From Catellatospora sp. IY07-71 (GTDB taxonomy: Bacteria > Actinomycetota > Actinomycetes > Mycobacteriales > Micromonosporaceae): a stretch of DNA of 64,000 bases. The notes beneath the pieces were generated by a model. The model was given only the letters and a program-made list of their open reading frames with translations. It searched no databases and was not told where the DNA came from. Positions 44,711 through 52,625 of this stretch are shown here, in pieces. The stretch covers positions 1,231,501 through 1,295,500 of the forward strand of contig NZ_AP023360.1 in the NCBI RefSeq assembly GCF_018326265.1, given 5' to 3'. The position numbers and the translations under genes were made by a program. Every line of letters begins with the position of its first letter. Position 1 is the stretch's first letter.

Positions 44711-44772
44711 CGCCACATCATGCCGCCCATGGCCGACATCCGCGGCGGAACCGACGCCCCGGCGGCGAAGGA

Positions 44773-44802
44773 GCCCGGTCGGAAGATCTCTTCCGACCGG
44801 GC
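44773..44802 (-). terminator. Terminator of tRNA-Ser (TGA)
   Basis: GCCCGGTCGGAAGA and TCTTCCGACCGGGC form a perfect 14-bp stem with a 2-base centre, about 20 bases past the tRNA on the minus strand. Confidence 0.8.
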
Positions 44803-44821
44803 CCTGGCTGCGTTTTCGCGG

Positions 44822-44908
44822 CGGAGGGTAAGGGATTCGAACCCTTGAAGACATCGCTGCCTTAGTGGTTTTCAAGACCACCGCCATCGGCCACTAGGCG
44901 AACCCTCC
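44822..44908 (-). tRNA. tRNA-Ser (TGA)
   Basis: Reading the minus strand: acceptor GGAGGGT pairs with ACCCTCC, anticodon loop CTTGAAA gives TGA, a long variable arm (TAAGGCAGCGATGTCTTC region) and T-loop GTTCGAATC. CCA is not encoded. Confidence 0.97.
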
Positions 44909-44983
44909 CGGCGCATCGCCGACGACCAGTGTGCCAGACGCGCCGCACACATGCCCGTGCCGGTTCTGGGAGAAGATGGTCGG

Positions 44984-45919
44984 GTGCGCGCGATGACGAT
45001 CCCCGCCAAGGGCGAACTGGCCTGGTCAGAGGTGCCGGACCCGGTGCCGGGCCCGGATGAGGTCCTGATCCGGACAGCGGCCACCGCCGTGAACCGCGCC
45101 GATCTGCTCCAGGTCGCCGGCTTCTACCCGCCTCCACCCGGCGCCCCGGAGTATCCCGGCTTGGAGTGCTCCGGCACCGTCATGCACGCCGCCGGTGACT
45201 GGCACGACGGCGCCGAGGTGTGCGCCCTGCTGGGCGGCGGCGGCTACGCCGAGCTGGTGGCCGTGCCCGCCGCGCAGGTGCTGCCGGTGCCGGCCGGGAT
45301 CGACGTGGTGACCGCGGGCGGCCTGCCCGAGGTGGCGTGCACCGTCTGGTCCAACCTGACCATGGTGGCGGGCCTGCGGGCCGGGGAGACGGTGCTGATC
45401 CACGGCGGCGGCAGCGGCGTGGGCACGTTCGCGATCCAGTACGCGAAGGCGCTGGGCGCGCGGGTGGTGACGACGGCACGGGCGGCCAAGCACGAGCGGC
45501 TGCGGGAGCTGGGCGCGGACGTGTGCCTGGACTACACCGTCGACGACTTCACCGACGTCGGCGCGGATGTGGTGCTGGACATCATGGGCGCGTCGTATCT
45601 GGAGCGCAACGTGCGGGCGCTGGCGACCGGCGGGCGGCTGGTGGTGATCGGGCTGCAGGGTGGCACGAAGGCGGAACTCAACCTGGGCGCCCTGCTGGCC
45701 AAGCGGGCGAGCGTCGCCGCGACCGCGCTGCGCGCCCGCCCGGCGGCGGAGAAGGCCGAGATCGTCGCCGGGGTACGCCGGGACGTGTGGCCGCTGCTGG
45801 AGTCGGGCGCGATCCGGCCGGTGATCGATCGCACCCTGCCGCTGGCCGAGGCGGCCGCCGCGCAGGCGGTCGTGGCCGCCGGTGCGCACGTCGGCAAGGT
45901 GCTGCTGGTGGCCGGTTAG
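44984..45919 (+). CDS. Quinone oxidoreductase / MDR-family NAD(P)H oxidoreductase
   Basis: A 311-residue soluble medium-chain dehydrogenase of the QOR subfamily, which lacks the catalytic and structural zinc ligands. The substrate domain opens with RAMTIPAKGELAWSEVPDP and contains AVNRADLLQVAGFYPPPPGA, the QOR/TP53I3 signature. The Rossmann motif is HGGGSGVGTFAIQYAKALGA. It likely reduces quinones or enones with NADPH. The GTG at 44984 has GGAGAAG about nine bases upstream. Its stop overlaps the convergent glycosyltransferase stop by four bases. Confidence 0.92.
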   Translation: MRAMTIPAKGELAWSEVPDPVPGPDEVLIRTAATAVNRADLLQVAGFYPPPPGAPEYPGLECSGTVMHAAGDWHDGAEVCALLGGGGYAELVAVPAAQVLPVPAGIDVVTAGGLPEVACTVWSNLTMVAGLRAGETVLIHGGGSGVGTFAIQYAKALGARVVTTARAAKHERLRELGADVCLDYTVDDFTDVGADVVLDIMGASYLERNVRALATGGRLVVIGLQGGTKAELNLGALLAKRASVAATALRARPAAEKAEIVAGVRRDVWPLLESGAIRPVIDRTLPLAEAAAAQAVVAAGAHVGKVLLVAG

Positions 45920-46623
45920 GCGGCGGTGCGCTGCTTCGGCACGGGGCGGAACCGCTCGCGGGTGAGGATGAGCAGCGCCTCGATCCCGTCCATCGCGGTG
46001 ATCTTCTTGCCCTCTTCGCGGGTGCGCGCGGTGTAGCTGATCGGCACCTCGTACGGCCGGATCTTGCGGCGCAGCAGCTTGCCGGTGGCCTCGGCCTCCA
46101 TGCCGAAGCCCTTGGACTTGATGTTCAGCGAGCGGTAGAGCTCCAGCGGCATCAGCTTGAAGCAGGTCTCCAGGTCGCCGATGTACGAGTTGAACATGAT
46201 GTTGGCGAACAGGGTGACGCCCTTGTTGCCCATCACGTACCAGAACGAGAACGCGGCGTGGCCGCCGAAGCTGCGGTTGCCGTAGACGACCTTGGCCCGG
46301 CCGTCGAGCACCGGCTCGAGCAGCTTCGGGATGTCCTTGGGGTCGTACTCCAGGTCGGCGTCCAGGATGACCATGTAGTCACCGGTCGCGGACTCCACGG
46401 CGGTGCGGATGGCCGCGCCCTTGCCGGCGTTCTTGGCGTGGTGGAACGCCTGCAGCCGGGGGTCGTCGCAGCTGTTCAGGATGTCCGCGGTGCCGTCGGA
46501 GCTGCCGTCGTTGACCACGACCAGCTCGGTCTCGCACGGGTAGTCGACCGCCAGCGCCTGCTTGAGCGCTTCACCAAGCCGGGCCTCTTCGTTGTAGACC
46601 GGCATGAGAATCGATAGCTTCAC
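45916..46623 (-). CDS. Family 2 glycosyltransferase (dolichol-phosphate mannosyltransferase-like)
   Basis: A 235-residue GT-A enzyme. Motifs in order: LSILMPVYNEE, VNDGSSDGT, the DXD-like DADLEYDP, and GDLETCFKLMPLE near the acceptor site. It lacks a C-terminal membrane domain, so it resembles soluble polyprenyl-phosphate hexose synthases that transfer a sugar from a nucleotide to a lipid carrier at the membrane. GTG start with GGAGAG five bases before. Monocistronic: it is flanked by a convergent gene on one side and, upstream, by the palindromic repeat at 46719. Confidence 0.92.
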   Translation of the reverse strand: MKLSILMPVYNEEARLGEALKQALAVDYPCETELVVVNDGSSDGTADILNSCDDPRLQAFHHAKNAGKGAAIRTAVESATGDYMVILDADLEYDPKDIPKLLEPVLDGRAKVVYGNRSFGGHAAFSFWYVMGNKGVTLFANIMFNSYIGDLETCFKLMPLELYRSLNIKSKGFGMEAEATGKLLRRKIRPYEVPISYTARTREEGKKITAMDGIEALLILTRERFRPVPKQRTAA

Positions 46624-46718
46624 GGGGCTCTCCGCTGCTGGAGCTGGCTGGAACCCGCTGAGTCTAGCCTCTGCGGAGGGGGCATGCACATTCGGCGAGG
46701 TCAGCGGCCCTTGACAGA

Positions 46719-46767
46719 AAGGAAGGGCACCTTATTAACCATATTCGTTAAGAAGGTGCCCTTCCTT
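46719..46767. repeat. GTTAAGAAGG palindrome, copy 2, at the 3' end of the lipoprotein gene
   Basis: AAGGAAGGGCACCTTATTAA(C) at 46719-46739 pairs with GTTAAGAAGGTGCCCTTCCT(T) at 46747-46767 over 21 bases with one mismatch and a 7-base loop. It is 5 bases from the stop codon of the minus-strand lipoprotein gene. Confidence 0.88.
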
Positions 46768-46772
46768 GCCGC

Positions 46773-47330
46773 CTACTTCGTGAGGGGGATCACGATCAGC
46801 CGGGCGGTGGGCGTGTCGCCCTGCTTCGGGCCGGCCAGGGCCACGGTCGCGCCGGGTTTCAGCTCGGTGGGCTGGATCGTGGCGCGCTTCTCGACGACCC
46901 GCAGCTTCTCGGCGTACTTCCAGGTCAGGGTGAAGCCGTCGGTGGACCGCACGGTGATCGAGTCGGCGTCGATCGCGGTGACCGTGCCGCGCTGCACCAG
47001 CACGGTGACCGGGCCCTGCTTCGTCTCGACCACGGCTTCGCCGTGCAGGGTGCCGCGGCGCAGGGCCACCCGCAGCGCGTGTCGCTTGCGCCAGTTGCGC
47101 AGCCGCTCCTCGCCGGGCTCGCCCTTCTCCGGGGACGGTGTGGCGGTGACGGCGAGCGTGGTCTCGGCGGGCACCAGGTCGGCGGGCTCGACGCCCATCG
47201 CGGCGAGCGCCTCCGCCTCGACCGAGGCGACCAGTTCGGTGGCGACCCCGGGCACGTCCGCGGGGCCGCAGGCGGTCAGGCCGAGCAGCGCGGCGAGGCC
47301 GAGGGCGACGGTGAGGCTCAGTCTCTTCAT
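46773..47330 (-). CDS. Lipoprotein with a DUF5666-like domain
   Basis: A 185-residue lipoprotein. Signal peptide MKRLSLTVALGLAALLGLTA ends in lipobox LTAC (Cys21). An Ala/Val-rich helix follows, then a short basic region (LRNWRKRHALRVALRRGT), then a small beta domain (VLVQRGTVTAIDADSITVRS, TDGFTLTW, TELKPGATVALAG) resembling DUF5666. The GTG/ATG question is settled by ATG 47330 at the signal peptide. It lies 34 bases after the histidine kinase, so it is probably the third gene of the regulator-kinase operon, and could be a sensor accessory or a target. Confidence 0.85.
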   Translation of the reverse strand: MKRLSLTVALGLAALLGLTACGPADVPGVATELVASVEAEALAAMGVEPADLVPAETTLAVTATPSPEKGEPGEERLRNWRKRHALRVALRRGTLHGEAVVETKQGPVTVLVQRGTVTAIDADSITVRSTDGFTLTWKYAEKLRVVEKRATIQPTELKPGATVALAGPKQGDTPTARLIVIPLTK

Positions 47331-47364
47331 GACGACAGACTGATCGGTCGCGGGCAGCGCCCGG

Positions 47365-48780
47365 TCAGCTCGGTGTACGGGGCAGGTAAACCGTGAACCG
47401 GGCACCGCCCTCGGCCGCGTGGCCCGCCTCGATGGTGCCGCCGAGGCGGCGGGCCAGCCCGGCCGCGAGCGCCAGCCCCAGGCCGCTGCCGGTCTGCCGG
47501 ATGCCCTGGTAGCGCTGGTGCAGCGCGCCGCGCTGGAAGGCGACGGCGAGGTCGTCGTCGGTGAGCCCGGGGCCGCCGTCGCGCACCTCGACCGCGGTGC
47601 GGTCGGGCAGCGGGTGGACGGCGAGCACCAGCGGGCAGCCCGCGGGCAGCACCCGCAGCGCGTTCTCGACCAGGCCGTCGACGATCTGGCGCAGCCGCAC
47701 CGGGTCCGTATGGGTCCACACCTCGTGCGCGGGCACCTCGGCGCGCAGGCTGACCCCGGCGCGCTCGGCGCGGGGCGCGAACGCCCGCTCGGCGGCGCGC
47801 ACCAGCGAGACCAGCTCGACGTCGGCGGGCTGGATGGCGAAGTCGGCGGCGTCCAGCCGGGCCAGCGACAGCAGGTCGGCGACGAGCCGGTCCAGCCGCT
47901 CGGCCTCGGCGAGCACGGTCTGCCCGACGCCCTGCGCGCCGTCGGCGCCGACCACGCCGTCGGACAGCGCCTCCGCGTACCCCCGGATGGTGGTCAGCGG
48001 GGTGCGCAGCTCGTGCGAGATGGAGAGCAGGAATTCGCGCTGGCGGCCCTCGCTGACGGCCAGCGCCTCGGCCAGCTCGTTGATCGACTGGGCGAGGCGC
48101 TCCACCTCCTCGGGCGGCTCCGCGGCCAGCCGGACGGTACGGTCGCCGGAGCTGAGCCGGGCCGCGGCGGTCGCCGCGTTGCGGATGGGGCGGGCCAGGC
48201 GGCGGCCGAGCAGGACCCCGGCCAGCACACCGGCGCCGAGCCCGGCGAGCAGCGGCAGCCACAGGTTGCGCAGCACCTGGCGGGTGATGCCGGTGGCGGC
48301 GGGCCGGGCCAGCACGACGCCGTCGCCGTTGCCGAGCACCCGCCCCTCGACCATGGAGAGCCGGCCGCCGACCATGGCGAGGCGCTCGCTGACCGCTTCG
48401 CCGCCCGCGATCCGGGCGACCAGCCGGTCGGGCAGCCCCGGCCGGTCCGGCTGCCCGGCGGTGATGAGGTACGCGTCCGCACCGTCATCGATCTTGCGAA
48501 GCTGCTCCATCAGCCGGGCGTCGGCGTTCACGGCCCGGCGGGTGCGCAGCACCTGCGCCACCACCTCGGTCTGCGCGGCCAGGCCCTCGCGGGCGGCCTG
48601 CTCGGCGGCGCGGGCGGCCAGCGGCACGGCGACCAGCGCGGTCACCAGCACCGAGATCAGCGCGACGATCACGCCGGCCAGCACCGCGCGGGTGGTCAGC
48701 GTGGTGGCGCTGCGCGTGGGCCGGGGCGGCGCCGCGAGCACCCGGATCGGCACGGTCAGATCGGCGCGGCGGTCAGGCAT
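47365..48780 (-). CDS. Sensor histidine kinase
   Basis: A 471-residue membrane kinase. TM1 (VLAGVIVALISVLVTALVAV, about 35-60), an extracytoplasmic sensor of about 110 residues, TM2 (LPLLAGLGAGVLAGVLLGRR), HAMP, then HisKA with SISHELRTPLTTIRGYAEAL (phospho-accepting His) and HATPase_c with DGGPGLTDDDLAVAF and SGLGLALAAGLARRLGG. It phosphorylates the partner regulator, whose stop overlaps its start by eight bases. The signal is not evident. The long upstream frame is excluded by this overlap. Confidence 0.94.
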   Translation of the reverse strand: MPDRRADLTVPIRVLAAPPRPTRSATTLTTRAVLAGVIVALISVLVTALVAVPLAARAAEQAAREGLAAQTEVVAQVLRTRRAVNADARLMEQLRKIDDGADAYLITAGQPDRPGLPDRLVARIAGGEAVSERLAMVGGRLSMVEGRVLGNGDGVVLARPAATGITRQVLRNLWLPLLAGLGAGVLAGVLLGRRLARPIRNAATAAARLSSGDRTVRLAAEPPEEVERLAQSINELAEALAVSEGRQREFLLSISHELRTPLTTIRGYAEALSDGVVGADGAQGVGQTVLAEAERLDRLVADLLSLARLDAADFAIQPADVELVSLVRAAERAFAPRAERAGVSLRAEVPAHEVWTHTDPVRLRQIVDGLVENALRVLPAGCPLVLAVHPLPDRTAVEVRDGGPGLTDDDLAVAFQRGALHQRYQGIRQTGSGLGLALAAGLARRLGGTIEAGHAAEGGARFTVYLPRTPS

Positions 48781-49459
48781 CGGCGGTGTACCCCACGCCC
48801 CGGACGGTGCGCACGATGCCGGCGGCGTCGCCGAGCTTGGCCCGGACCTGCGCCACGTGCACGTCCACGGTCCGCGTGCCACCGTGCGCGGCGTACCCCC
48901 AGACGGTGCTGAGCAGCTCGTCGCGGGTGTAGACGCGCCCCGGACGGCTCATCAGGTGCGCCAGCAGGTCGAACTCGGTGCTGGTCAGCTGCACGGCCGC
49001 CCCGTCGACGGTGACCTCACGCCGCGCCGGGTCCAGCCGCACCGCCCCGACGCTGCGGGTGCGATCCGGCTCCGGCGTGCCGCCCGCCCGCCGCAGCACC
49101 GCCTTCAGCCGCGCCACCAGCTCCCGCGGACTGAACGGCTTGGTCAGGTAGTCGTCGGCCCCCAGCTCCAGCCCGACGATCCGGTCCACCTCGTCGTCCC
49201 GCGCGGTGAGAAAGATGATCGGCACCCACACGTCCTCGGCCCGCAGCCGCCGGCAGATCTCGGTCCCGTCCATCGACGGCAACGCGATGTCCAGCACGCA
49301 CGCGACCGGCTTCACCCGCCGCGCCGCCGCCAGCCCCGCCGCCCCGTCCCTCTCGACCTGGACCCCATACCCCTCACGCTGCAGATAAAGCCGGATCAAA
49401 TCCGCAATAGGCCGCTCATCCTCGACGACGAGCACCAGCCCCTTCTCACCCACCCGCAC
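48773..49459 (-). CDS. OmpR-family response regulator
   Basis: A 228-residue regulator. The receiver (about 1-115) has acidic pocket LVVEDE, phospho-accepting Asp in CVLDIALPSMDG, and the switch Thr/Lys in FLTARDDEV and LTKPFSPRE. The winged-helix Trans_reg_C domain (about 130-225) ends RTVRGVGYTADA. The start is taken as GTG 49459 (49453 is an alternative); the longer frame includes non-protein-like sequence from the palindrome upstream. It is the first gene of the operon with the kinase and lipoprotein. Confidence 0.94.
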   Translation of the reverse strand: MRVGEKGLVLVVEDERPIADLIRLYLQREGYGVQVERDGAAGLAAARRVKPVACVLDIALPSMDGTEICRRLRAEDVWVPIIFLTARDDEVDRIVGLELGADDYLTKPFSPRELVARLKAVLRRAGGTPEPDRTRSVGAVRLDPARREVTVDGAAVQLTSTEFDLLAHLMSRPGRVYTRDELLSTVWGYAAHGGTRTVDVHVAQVRAKLGDAAGIVRTVRGVGYTADA

Positions 49460-49507
49460 ATCATCCCGGCCCCATGTACGAACCACGTAAGCCCCAGCCC
49501 CAAAAAC

Positions 49508-49584
49508 GCGACGATCTTGCGCGGACTGTGGGTGCGACACGCACAAAGCGGCCATATCCCTAACAGTTCGCGCAAGATCGTCGC
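49508..49584. repeat. 77-base palindromic element with GCGACGATCTTGCGC arms
   Basis: GCGACGATCTTGCGCGGACT(GT) at 49508-49529 and its near-inverse ACAGTTCGCGCAAGATCGTC(GC) at 49563-49584 pair over 22 bases with one mismatch, around a 33-base loop. It lies 48 bases upstream of the response regulator start and 33 bases downstream of the 49618 gene, between two same-strand genes. Confidence 0.88.
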
Positions 49585-49617
49585 GATCTTGCGGCGCCCT
49601 CGGGGAGGGAGGGCGGG

Positions 49618-50112
49618 TCAGGCGCCGACGAGGTGGTCGGCGAAGGAGGTGTAGGGGGTGTGGTTCAGGCCGGCGGTGCGCTGGGCGACCAGCTTCGGCT
49701 TGAAGACGTGGCTGAAGAGGGCATCGAGGTGCCAGACCTGCTTGGGGTGGCCGGCGTGGATCCAGAAGCGCTCGCGGATGCCGTCGACGGCGGTCGCGGC
49801 GAACTCGATCGCCGACAGGCGGGGGTCGGGGTGCCAGGTCACGTTCGCCAGGTGGCGCAGGTCGGTGTTGAGGTGCAGCCGCAGCCGGCGCAGGATGCGG
49901 CTCTCCTGGGTGATCACCAGGCGGCGGTAGGTCAGCAGCAGCAGGAACTCTCGGCCGAGCGGGCGCTCGGGGCGCAGCGCGCGCGCGACGAGGACGGTGG
50001 CGTCACCGGCCTCGACGCAGCGACGGAAGATCGGCATGTGCCGGCTGACCGTGGCCATGGGGATCCCGGCCTCGCCGGTGGCGGGGAGGAACGTACGCGA
50101 GAAGACGTCCAT
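49618..50112 (-). CDS. Hypothetical protein, conserved-looking
   Basis: A 164-residue soluble protein with no signal or membrane segment. Segments such as LVARALRPERPLGREFLLLL, TYRRLVITQESRILRRLRLH and LNTDLRHLANVTWHPDPRLS suggest a PH-like beta sandwich of the kind found in small actinobacterial proteins: strand-turn-strand with a closing helix near VWHLDALFSHVFKP. The ATG at 50112 has no clear ribosome site; Met19 at 50058 is an alternative start. Monocistronic. Function unknown. Confidence 0.75.
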   Translation of the reverse strand: MDVFSRTFLPATGEAGIPMATVSRHMPIFRRCVEAGDATVLVARALRPERPLGREFLLLLTYRRLVITQESRILRRLRLHLNTDLRHLANVTWHPDPRLSAIEFAATAVDGIRERFWIHAGHPKQVWHLDALFSHVFKPKLVAQRTAGLNHTPYTSFADHLVGA

Positions 50113-50194
50113 GTAAGGAGCAACGAGCGCGCGTGACCAACGTCACGCGAGTCACTCATGCGATCCAAATTGACTTATCTCGAGGTGACGCGGG

Positions 50195-51124
50195 TCAACG
50201 CGTGAAGCTCAGCGCCACCGTCGCCAGCAGCAGCACCGCCAGCATGCCGCCGAGCACTCCGGCCTGCACGGCGGTGCGGTTCTGGCGTGGCGCGTACGCC
50301 AGCCCGAAGCCGCAGATCGCCCCGGTGATCAGGCCGCCGAGGTGCCCCTGCCACGAGATGCCGGGGATGGAGAAGCTCAGGATCACGTTGATCACGATGA
50401 TCGGGACCACCGACATGGCGTCCCGGCCCAGCCGCCGCAGCACGAAGAAGTATGCCGCGAACAGGCCGTAGACCGCCGTGGATGCGCCCGCCGACAGCGC
50501 GCCGGGGCTGAGCAGGTAGCACGCGACGTTGCCGCCGAGGCCGCAGATCAGGTAGAGCGCGCCGAACCGGATCGGGCCGAGCGCCGCCTCCAGCGAGCGC
50601 CCCAGCACCCACAGCGCCCACATGTTCAGCGCCAGGTGGATGATCCCGTAGTGGATGAACATGGCGGTGAACAGGCGGTAGTAGGCGCCGTTGTCGATGC
50701 CCGTGTACGCCTCGTAGCACAGCCCGGTGTCCGGGTTGCCCAGCCCGCAGAAGTCCGGGCCGATCACGCCGCCCAGGAACTGGATCTTCGTGGCGCCGGT
50801 GAACAGGCCGCCGTCGAAGCCCGCCGCGGCCCCCGCCAGCACCAGGCCGAGCAGGAACACCGCCACGTTGATCCCGATCAGGGCCTTGGTGACGTACCCG
50901 TGCATGCCCACCTGGGAGCCGCCGAAGTGGGTGAGGGCCGGACGCTGGGTGCGCCGGCCCTCCGCCACGCACTCGGGGCACTGGTGCCCGACCGACGCCG
51001 AGATCATGCAATCCGGGCAGATCGGCCGCGAGCAGCGCGTACAACTGAGATAGGTCTCCCGACCCGGGTGGCGGTAACACGTCGGAACGGGCGGCTGGCC
51101 ACCCAGGGGTGCGGGAGACGTCAT
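50195..51124 (-). CDS. Rhomboid-family intramembrane serine protease with N-terminal zinc-finger-like region
   Basis: A 309-residue membrane protease. Residues about 15-60 hold a Cys/His cluster (CYRHPGRETYLSCTRCSRPI, CPDCM, HQCPEC) like a B-box zinc site. About six membrane helices follow. The catalytic Ser is in GASTAVYGLFAAY and the His in SWQGHLGGLITG, with the helix-2 His in MFIHYGIIHLALNMWALWVL. It cleaves membrane proteins within the bilayer; substrates are unknown. ATG 51124 is used. The next gene upstream is cyclophilin on the same strand, 10 bases away. Confidence 0.93.
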   Translation of the reverse strand: MTSPAPLGGQPPVPTCYRHPGRETYLSCTRCSRPICPDCMISASVGHQCPECVAEGRRTQRPALTHFGGSQVGMHGYVTKALIGINVAVFLLGLVLAGAAAGFDGGLFTGATKIQFLGGVIGPDFCGLGNPDTGLCYEAYTGIDNGAYYRLFTAMFIHYGIIHLALNMWALWVLGRSLEAALGPIRFGALYLICGLGGNVACYLLSPGALSAGASTAVYGLFAAYFFVLRRLGRDAMSVVPIIVINVILSFSIPGISWQGHLGGLITGAICGFGLAYAPRQNRTAVQAGVLGGMLAVLLLATVALSFTR

Positions 51125-51134
51125 GGGTGCGAGA

Positions 51135-51662
51135 CTAGCGCTCAATCTCGATTCGCTCGATGACGATCGCGTCCCGCGGGCGGTCGGCGGCGTCCACCGG
51201 CGTGCTGGAGATGGCGTCCACGACCTTCTGCGAGTCGGCGTCGGCGACCTTGCCGAAGATCGTGTGCTTGAAGTTCAGCCAGCTCGTCGGAGCGGTGGTG
51301 ATGAAGAACTGCGAGCCGTTGGTCTTCGGGCCGGCGTTGGCCATGGCCAGCAGGTACGGCGCGTTGAAGCTGAGCTCCGGGTGGAACTCGTCGTCGAAGG
51401 TGTAACCGGGGCCGCCCCGGCCGGTGCCGGTCGGGTCACCGGTCTGGATCATGAAGCCGTCGATCACGCGGTGGAACGGGGTGCCGTCGTAGTACGGCCC
51501 CGTGATCGGCTGACCGGTCCGCGGGTCTTTCGCACCCTCCCTGGTGCCCTCCGCCAGCTCCACGAAGTTCTGCACGGTCTTCGGGGCGTGGTTCGGGTAG
51601 AGCTCCAGGCGGATGGGACCGGCGCTGGTGTGCAGGACGGCGTAATTGGCCTGAGCCTTCAC
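51135..51662 (-). CDS. Peptidyl-prolyl cis-trans isomerase (cyclophilin type)
   Basis: A 175-residue cytosolic cyclophilin that speeds proline isomerisation in folding. Catalytic and binding residues: YDGTPFHRVIDGFMIQTGDP (Arg and Phe/Met), GPGYTFDDEFH, LLAMANAGPKTNGSQFFITT, and WLNFKHTIFGKV. No signal peptide, so cytoplasmic. GTG start. It is likely transcribed with the rhomboid gene (10 bases between), a common actinobacterial pair. Confidence 0.96.
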   Translation of the reverse strand: MKAQANYAVLHTSAGPIRLELYPNHAPKTVQNFVELAEGTREGAKDPRTGQPITGPYYDGTPFHRVIDGFMIQTGDPTGTGRGGPGYTFDDEFHPELSFNAPYLLAMANAGPKTNGSQFFITTAPTSWLNFKHTIFGKVADADSQKVVDAISSTPVDAADRPRDAIVIERIEIER

Positions 51663-51884
51663 GGCTGACTCCTGAATATCCGATGGTCAGTTACCGACAG
51701 ATTCTCCCATGTGCCCGTTCCGGGTGTGCGAAGGCGTCCGGCGAGGCAGTATGGCACTCGGGGACATGAACGAGGCGCGCTTTCGTGCTGACGGCGCGCC
51801 TTGCGAATACCACCGCGGGGCGCGGGGGCGTCCGGCGGACACGACTGGACGGTGCGGGGGCGTCGTCCAGGAAGGGCGGGGAAG

Positions 51885-52565
51885 ATGCTCGGATTCAGAC
51901 ACAAGACGCGCGGTGAGCTCATGCGCGACGAAATGGGGCAGAGCTGGGAGCATTTCCTGCAGGCGGCGACACACGCCGCCGGCGGGGTCGGCGCCTCCTT
52001 CGGCCCGACCACCGGACGCATGCGCCGCGCCACGTCTCGCGGCGTGGACTCGACGATGACCACGCTGGCGCCGCTCGTCGCGGCATACCGGGAGGGCGCG
52101 GCGGACGCCATGAAGTCCTCGCAGAAGGCGTACGCGAAGGCGGCCAAGAAGAAGAAGGGGGCCCACGTGTCTCGTGGTGGCAACACGGGGATGCTGATCG
52201 GCTTGCTGGCCGCCGGCGCCGCCGTAGGAATCGCCGGTGCGCTCGTCATGAAGCGCCGCCGTCAGCAGCAGTGGTCGGAGTACGACCCGAGCCAGGCGCT
52301 GGAGTCGATGCGCTCGGAGACCAGGACGATGACGGACAAGGTGAGCGACAAGGCCGAGAACGTCATCGACAAGGCGACGCAGCACACCACCAAGGCCATG
52401 GACAAGACCGCGGACAAGCTGCAGTCGGCGTCCTCGTCGCTCAAGAGCGGCCGGGACAACATGAAGGCGCGGGTCAACGAGACGGCCGAGGCGGCCAACG
52501 ACGCGACCGACAGCTACCTGTCGAAGTACGAGTCGACGAGCGGCTCGAAGAACAGCCGCATGTGA
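51885..52565 (+). CDS. Single-pass membrane protein with a long helical LEA-like tail
   Basis: A 226-residue protein. The first 95 residues are soluble and amphipathic, ending in a Lys-rich run (AYAKAAKKKKG). A single membrane helix (MLIGLLAAGAAVGIAGALVM, about 103-122) is followed by a basic stop-transfer KRRR. The C-terminal 95 residues are strongly helical with 11-residue-like spacing (TDKVSDKAENVIDKATQHTT, KAMDKTADKLQSASSSLKSG, KARVNETAEAANDATD), like LEA or apolipoprotein-type repeats. The ATG at 51885 follows GGGCGGGGAAG. A role in envelope or stress tolerance is possible but unproven. A palindromic repeat follows. Confidence 0.8.
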   Translation: MLGFRHKTRGELMRDEMGQSWEHFLQAATHAAGGVGASFGPTTGRMRRATSRGVDSTMTTLAPLVAAYREGAADAMKSSQKAYAKAAKKKKGAHVSRGGNTGMLIGLLAAGAAVGIAGALVMKRRRQQQWSEYDPSQALESMRSETRTMTDKVSDKAENVIDKATQHTTKAMDKTADKLQSASSSLKSGRDNMKARVNETAEAANDATDSYLSKYESTSGSKNSRM

Positions 52566-52573
52566 CGTCGAGG

Positions 52574-52625
52574 GTTAAGAAGGGCACCTTCTTCTACGGA
52601 AACCGTTAAGAAGGTGCCCTTCCTT
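52574..52625. repeat. GTTAAGAAGG palindrome, copy 3, at the 3' end of corA
   Basis: GTTAAGAAGGGCACCTTCTT (52574-52593) and GTTAAGAAGGTGCCCTTCCT (52605-52624, then T) pair partly over an 11-base spacer. The right arm ends on the first base of the corA stop codon (minus strand). It lies 9 bases after the plus-strand gene at 51885, so it separates two convergent genes. Confidence 0.85.
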
